Assembly: GCA_007280825.1 (NCBI GenBank)
Contig: QYQI01000174.1
Location: 1 to 18,563 of the forward strand
Direction of reading: 5' to 3'
Source of the DNA: Ignavibacteriales bacterium
GTDB taxonomy: Bacteria > Bacteroidota > Ignavibacteria > Ignavibacteriales > Melioribacteraceae
DNA length: 18,563 nt
Shown: positions 14,942-18,563 of the stretch, piece by piece
Numbering within the stretch: the first letter of the stretch is position 1
Layout of the letters: every line of letters begins with the position of its first letter
Program-made: the position numbers and the translations under genes
Notes under the pieces: model-generated
Told to the model about the DNA's origin: nothing
The model's input: the letters and a program-made list of their open reading frames with translations, nothing else
The model's database searches: none

Positions 14942-14984
14942 AAACGAAGAATCTGTTTTCAATTATGCACGGGATTCTTCGTTT
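14942..14984 (+). terminator. Hairpin after the M1 peptidase gene
   Basis: A perfect 12-bp inverted repeat, AAACGAAGAATC (14942-14953) and GATTCTTCGTTT (14973-14984), encloses a 19-base loop. It lies 21 bp after the peptidase stop. The tail that follows is only moderately T-rich (CATTATATTTCG), so it may be an imperfect terminator or an mRNA-protecting hairpin. Confidence 0.6.
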
Positions 14985-15023
14985 CATTATATTTCGTATG
15001 TGTTCTAATAAATAAAAACTTCT

Positions 15024-15386
15024 ATGAATGAAATAATAATTCTTTTAATCATCGGTCTCGCTGCCGGTTTAGTTAGCGGGGTTCTGGGTATAGGCGGTGG
15101 AATAATAATTATACCAATGCTTGTGGGATTTTTGGCTTACACGCAAAAAGATGCGCAAGGAACTTCACTTGGTCTTCTTCTTCTCCCTATCGGTATTCTT
15201 GCCGTAATGAATTACTATAAAGCCGGGCATGTAAATCTTAAAGCCGTTGGTATAATGGCTGTTACATTTGTTATCGGAAGTTATTTATCATCTTTATATG
15301 CTCTTACTCTTCCCGAAGGAGTTTTGAAAAAAGTTTTTGCTGTATTTCTTATTCTTTATGCCCTTAAACTATTGATGGGAAAATAA
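15024..15386 (+). CDS. Half-size TSUP (TauE/SafE-type) membrane protein
   Basis: This 120-aa protein is one half of the usual two-part TSUP permease. It has about four helices and the family motif GVLGIGGGIIIIPML near residues 19-33, followed by AQGTSLGLLLLPIG. Full-length TSUP proteins of about 250 aa contain two such halves and export sulfite, sulfoacetate or other organic anions. A single half presumably works as a dimer; half-size members are known in databases. It ends cleanly at residue 120 (LLMGK, TAA) and no second half follows in any frame. No SD precedes its ATG. Substrate unknown. Confidence 0.85.
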   Translation: MNEIIILLIIGLAAGLVSGVLGIGGGIIIIPMLVGFLAYTQKDAQGTSLGLLLLPIGILAVMNYYKAGHVNLKAVGIMAVTFVIGSYLSSLYALTLPEGVLKKVFAVFLILYALKLLMGK

Positions 15387-15430
15387 AAATTATTTATAGC
15401 TGTTTATTTAAAATTTAATAACAGCGTAGC

Positions 15431-15444
15431 AAGAGGCAAACATT
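15431..15444 (+). promoter_or_regulatory. Ribosome binding site and probable ATT start of the EamA gene
   Basis: AAGAGG (15431-15436) lies five bases before ATT at 15442, in frame with the EamA gene. No ATG, GTG or TTG is available in this frame between the upstream stop (TAG, 15427-15429) and TTG at 15487, which has no SD. Starting at ATT adds 15 residues, MFSKPLSRAASVLIA, which complete the first helix and give the basic start usual for this family. Confidence 0.5.
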
Positions 15445-15486
15445 TTCTCAAAACCGCTTTCAAGAGCCGCATCTGTTTTAATTGCA

Positions 15487-16335
15487 TTGCTTGTTACCTT
15501 CTTCTGGTCTACATCATTCATAATAATAAAGTGGGGATTGCGCGATATTCCCCCGTTGACTTTTGCCGGGTTGCGTTACTTCTTAGCTTTTGTTTGTCTG
15601 CTTCCTTTTGCGTTAACAAAAGAAAGAATTTCCGAAATAAAAAAAATAGATCGAAAAGATTGGTTTCGTTTAACTGTCCTCGGACTTCTCTTTTATACAT
15701 TTACTCAAGGAACTCAATTTATCGGATTGTCGCTTCTTCCTGCAGTAACAGTAAGTCTGCTTCTTAATTTTACTCCTATCATTGTTGCCGTAATGGGAAT
15801 TTTTCTTTTATCAGAAAAACCTTCAACGCTTCAATGGTTAGGTGCAAGTTTATTTATCGTTGGAATCTTTACTTACTTTTATCCGGTTGATCTACCCGAA
15901 AGCAAAACTCTTGGAATTATTATTATGACAATTGGAGTTTTCTCCAACGCATTTTCTTCCGTATTGGGCCGCGGAATAAATCGAAGCAGTAAATTTCATC
16001 CTTTAACGGTAACAGTTGTAAGTATGGGTATCGGATCAATTGTAATGTTAGTTATTGGTCTTGCGATACAAGGGTTACCGCTTTTAAGTTTAACCAATAT
16101 TTTGTTTTTACTTTGGCTTGCAGTTGTAAATACAGCTTTTGCATTTACACTTTGGAATTTGTCTTTGAGAACTCTCACCGCCATGGAATCAAGCATAATA
16201 AACGGAACAATGTTAATCCAAATTGCTTTTCTTGCATGGATATTTATTGGGGAACCTGTAACGTGGAAGGAAGGAATCGGAATGTTGATTGCTGCTGCCG
16301 GAGCTGCTGTTGTTCAAATCAAAAGAAGAAACTAA
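15487..16335 (+). CDS. EamA/DMT-family transporter
   Basis: This drug/metabolite-transporter-superfamily permease has ten hydrophobic helices arranged as two EamA repeats. The first repeat opens with FFWSTSFIIIKWGLRDIPPLTFAGLRY; the second begins near GIIIMTIGVFSNAFSSVLGRGI and contains the AMESSIINGTMLIQIAFLAW and GEPVTWKEGIGMLIAAAGAAVVQ blocks. The coordinates given start at the only conventional start codon in frame (TTG, giving 282 aa), but that cuts helix 1 short; the real start is probably ATT at 15442, giving 297 aa. Such proteins export or import small metabolites; the substrate is not predictable. It follows the TSUP gene by about 55-100 bp on the same strand and precedes the sugar kinase by 47 bp. 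Confidence 0.9.
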   Translation: MLVTFFWSTSFIIIKWGLRDIPPLTFAGLRYFLAFVCLLPFALTKERISEIKKIDRKDWFRLTVLGLLFYTFTQGTQFIGLSLLPAVTVSLLLNFTPIIVAVMGIFLLSEKPSTLQWLGASLFIVGIFTYFYPVDLPESKTLGIIIMTIGVFSNAFSSVLGRGINRSSKFHPLTVTVVSMGIGSIVMLVIGLAIQGLPLLSLTNILFLLWLAVVNTAFAFTLWNLSLRTLTAMESSIINGTMLIQIAFLAWIFIGEPVTWKEGIGMLIAAAGAAVVQIKRRN

Positions 16336-16382
16336 TTTTAAGTATCAAATTTAACTCACAACAAAAAATCATAAATTACCCA

Positions 16383-17276
16383 ATGAAAAATTTAAGGGTT
16401 ACTGCGATAGGTGAAATACTTTACGATGTTTATCCTGATAGAAAAAGATTAGGCGGGGCACCGTTTAATTTTATTTATCACATTTGGAAGATACTGGGCA
16501 AAGCAAATTTCATTTCAAGTGTTGGTAATGATGATAACGGTAAAGAAATGCTTTCTTACCTCAACTCTATCGGTTTCAATACAAATCGCATATATATAGA
16601 TAAGAAATATCCAACAGGAACAGTTCAAGTAAAACTTAGCGAAGATAGAACACCGCAATTCACAATTTCTCTCGAGTGCAGTTACGATTATCTCACCTTA
16701 AATGATTCTACAACTAATCTTATCGAGAAGGAAACTGATTTGTTGTATTTCGGTACGCTTTCAACGCGCAGTGATATTTCTCGCAATACAATTCAATCTC
16801 TCTTTGGAAAACCGCACTTAAAATATTTTTGCGATCTCAATCTTCGTCACAATTTTTACACAAAGGAATTGATTAAACAAACTTTGTTGACATGTAATGT
16901 TCTTAAAATCAACCAAGAAGAATTAGACAAGCTTAAACAGTTCTTCAATCTTGATCAATCTAACAAAAGTGCTATCGAACAATTAACAAAAGAGTTTGAT
17001 ATTGATTTGATTGGATTAACGCTCGGTGAAAATGGCGCTGAGCTTTACACTAAGAACGAAACAAATTATTACAAAACAGAATTTGTTAATGTGGTTGATA
17101 CTCTTGGTGCGGGTGATGCTTTTGCGGCAATACTTTGTCTTGGCTATTTATACAAAATGCTGATTGGTGAAATAAATAAACTGGCAAATGAATTTGCATG
17201 GGAAATTTGCATGGTGAATGGCGCTTTGCCGAAAGATGATACTATTTATGAAAAGTATAGGATCATTTTTAACTGA
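16383..17276 (+). CDS. PfkB-family carbohydrate kinase (fructokinase-like)
   Basis: This 297-aa kinase transfers phosphate from ATP to a sugar or nucleoside. It has the N-terminal GEILYDVYPDRKRLGGAPFN block (residues 10-29), with the paired glycines of the family and the short form seen in fructokinases, and the C-terminal signature DTLGAGDAF (239-247) with catalytic Asp245 and an anion hole at GAGD. GENGAEL (215-221) is the usual ATP-binding turn. The reading frame is open further upstream, overlapping the EamA gene, but ATG at 16383 is the natural start because the family N-terminus begins there. No SD. Its 3' end overlaps the convergent isomerase-like gene by 8 bp. Substrate may be fructose or a related sugar; not certain. 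Confidence 0.9.
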   Translation: MKNLRVTAIGEILYDVYPDRKRLGGAPFNFIYHIWKILGKANFISSVGNDDNGKEMLSYLNSIGFNTNRIYIDKKYPTGTVQVKLSEDRTPQFTISLECSYDYLTLNDSTTNLIEKETDLLYFGTLSTRSDISRNTIQSLFGKPHLKYFCDLNLRHNFYTKELIKQTLLTCNVLKINQEELDKLKQFFNLDQSNKSAIEQLTKEFDIDLIGLTLGENGAELYTKNETNYYKTEFVNVVDTLGAGDAFAAILCLGYLYKMLIGEINKLANEFAWEICMVNGALPKDDTIYEKYRIIFN

Positions 17277-18519
17277 TAAACATCTCCCACCATTCGATCA
17301 TTTCTTTAGCATAACTTCCACGCATGAGCAAGATGTGATTACCAAGCGGTTCGTTAAGCAAATCTGTTACTTTAGCAGAGCCGTGCAATTTTACTTTCAC
17401 TTGTGTTCTGCAAAGATTTTCCGATGAACCGGTTTCTAATATCTCGCCGTTCGATGCCCATATTTTTTCTAGATTTTTTCCGCCAATCCTAAGTACTGTA
17501 ATTTTTCCCTTTGCTAATTCTCCTTCTATACCAACTCCAAGTCCCGATTCAAAATGCGAGCGTAATTTATAATTCTCCGTCATACTAATCGGAACAGTGC
17601 AATGAGCAAGCCATATTGAATTGCTCTGTTCATCTATCTGTGCAGGATTAGCCATCCAAACAATTTGATTTGTTAAATAATTAGCCCACAGCATTCCAAG
17701 TGTTGAAACAAGATCGCCTTCACAGCCTGCAGTTATCCCTTCATCGTTCAGTTTTGATAATGCAAAGCATCCGGTAGTTTTAAGATCTGTTACCAAATCA
17801 AAACAGCGGACAGAAACTGAATTTAATTCTTGAGCGCGGATCAACTCCTTAAGCGCTGCATAAACCTTAACCACATTCTTAATTTCTTTCTTTGAGGGTT
17901 CTTTTATTGCTGCGGCTTTTGTTGTTAAGTTGTAATGATCGTCTTCGATTTGTTCATCTTTTATTTCTGCTATTCTTGTTTTTAGTTCTTCAAGATCAAC
18001 ATTTACTATTTGAGGACCCCAAACTTTTTTTATGACGGAAGGATCGGGCATACTTGCAACAAGCCAATCGGACGGATTTCCAATCAAACCGATCTTTGTG
18101 TTTTTTAATTGATGAAATACTTGATGATGTTTTACGTTTCTTTCTAAATCGTCCTGCCAATCTTTGTTTGCATTATTATCTATATAAATGATCTTTCCTT
18201 TTTCGCCGTCTTGCTGAAGCTTTGCTAAAATTTCCATTGATGCGGCAAGAGAATTATTCCCGGCGTGAGCAATTAAAATTACCGGTTCATTATTATAAAT
18301 TTCCTTTCGTTTGTGCCAAAGTTTTAAAACTTTCTCTTCTGTCCCTCCGGTAACTATAAAATAAAAAATCGGCGTGTTTAGATTAATCATATCTTCTGTA
18401 AATCGTTCACCGCCATAATCATGAAATGAAGAAAGAAGATTGCCTGCTATCTCTTCTATTGAGGTTTGAGTAATTGAGCTTGAAACAGGAATAAAACCGA
18501 ATTTTGTGTTTGCATTCAT
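17269..18519 (-). CDS. L-fucose/L-arabinose isomerase-like protein
   Basis: This 416-aa protein belongs to the fucose/arabinose isomerase fold. The block SVRCFDLVTDLKTTGCFALS (235-254), then LNDEGITAGCEGDLVSTLGM, matches the conserved core of fucose-isomerase C-terminal-domain proteins. E267 in CEGD, H306 and H395 (GNHILLMRG) are plausible metal ligands, by analogy with the Glu and His ligands of these isomerases. It is shorter than true FucI (about 590 aa), so the substrate may differ; a ketose/aldose isomerisation is the likely reaction. The start has only a weak GGGAAAA upstream. The neighbouring kinase could phosphorylate the ketose product, a familiar pairing, though the two genes are convergent. 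Confidence 0.85.
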   Translation of the reverse strand: MNANTKFGFIPVSSSITQTSIEEIAGNLLSSFHDYGGERFTEDMINLNTPIFYFIVTGGTEEKVLKLWHKRKEIYNNEPVILIAHAGNNSLAASMEILAKLQQDGEKGKIIYIDNNANKDWQDDLERNVKHHQVFHQLKNTKIGLIGNPSDWLVASMPDPSVIKKVWGPQIVNVDLEELKTRIAEIKDEQIEDDHYNLTTKAAAIKEPSKKEIKNVVKVYAALKELIRAQELNSVSVRCFDLVTDLKTTGCFALSKLNDEGITAGCEGDLVSTLGMLWANYLTNQIVWMANPAQIDEQSNSIWLAHCTVPISMTENYKLRSHFESGLGVGIEGELAKGKITVLRIGGKNLEKIWASNGEILETGSSENLCRTQVKVKLHGSAKVTDLLNEPLGNHILLMRGSYAKEMIEWWEMFIS

Positions 18520-18563
18520 GTTGTTTTCCCAAATACTTTATTGATTGTTAGATTATTTTCTGG

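Noticed and set aside
16113..16382. Upstream extension of the PfkB kinase frame overlapping the EamA gene
   Set aside because: The extension is Cys-rich out-of-frame translation of the EamA gene; the kinase family N-terminus begins at ATG 16383.
1..18563. tRNA, rRNA, CRISPR arrays, transposases, riboswitches
   Set aside because: Looked for on both strands; no array of spaced identical repeats, no transposase motif, and no recognisable RNA gene was seen.

Overview
The window is AT-rich bacterial DNA with dense, mostly same-strand gene blocks. The gene families point to the Bacteroidota/Chlorobiota/Ignavibacteriota side of the tree: a TonB system with tandem exbD genes and a PstS-like lipoprotein, a M1 peptidase with a type I signal peptide, an NtrC-type regulator, a half-size TSUP protein, and many starts without a Shine-Dalgarno (SD) sequence beside an operon with strong ones. 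An Ignavibacteria-like genome is my best guess, from gene content only. I see no rRNA, tRNA, CRISPR array, insertion sequence or phage genes.

Layout. 1-147: an imperfect palindrome built of 9-bp spaced TGCG units. 148-708 (-): conserved four-helix membrane protein of unknown function. 709-1359: mostly non-coding, but with what looks like a decayed 3' end of a short-chain dehydrogenase gene (+) and a 40-aa single-helix membrane protein (-). 1360-3719 (+): an ABC-type membrane domain without ATPase, then an APC amino-acid permease, ended by a strong bidirectional terminator. 3773-9520 (-): a long operon read right to left: exbB, exbD, exbD, tonB, a 70-aa membrane protein, a PstS-like lipoprotein, a periplasmic TPR protein, inorganic pyrophosphatase, and a 53-aa membrane protein overlapping the pyrophosphatase stop by ATGA. 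9814-12993 (-): a sensor histidine kinase and its NtrC-family sigma-54 activator, immediately upstream of that operon. 13099-13233 (+): a short ORF that looks like the stump of a TMEM175/DUF1211 channel gene. 13287-14921 (+): secreted M1 aminopeptidase. 15024-17276 (+): half-size TSUP permease, EamA transporter (probably starting at ATT), PfkB-type sugar kinase. 17269-18519 (-): a fucose/arabinose-isomerase-like protein, convergent with and overlapping the kinase.

How it may work together. The most coherent system is the kinase/NtrC pair followed by the TonB operon. The 293-bp gap between them holds a near-consensus sigma-54 promoter 33-60 bp before exbB, and 78-190 bp further upstream three related dyads, the distance range at which NtrC-type activators bind. 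This suggests, without proving it, that a membrane-sensed signal switches on a dedicated energiser (ExbB/ExbD/TonB) with its own lipoprotein and TPR partners. The PstS-like protein has no Pst permease or ATPase beside it, so it is probably a component of the TonB complex or a sensor rather than part of an importer. The other genes are ordinary transport and sugar metabolism, with several small or reduced genes among them.
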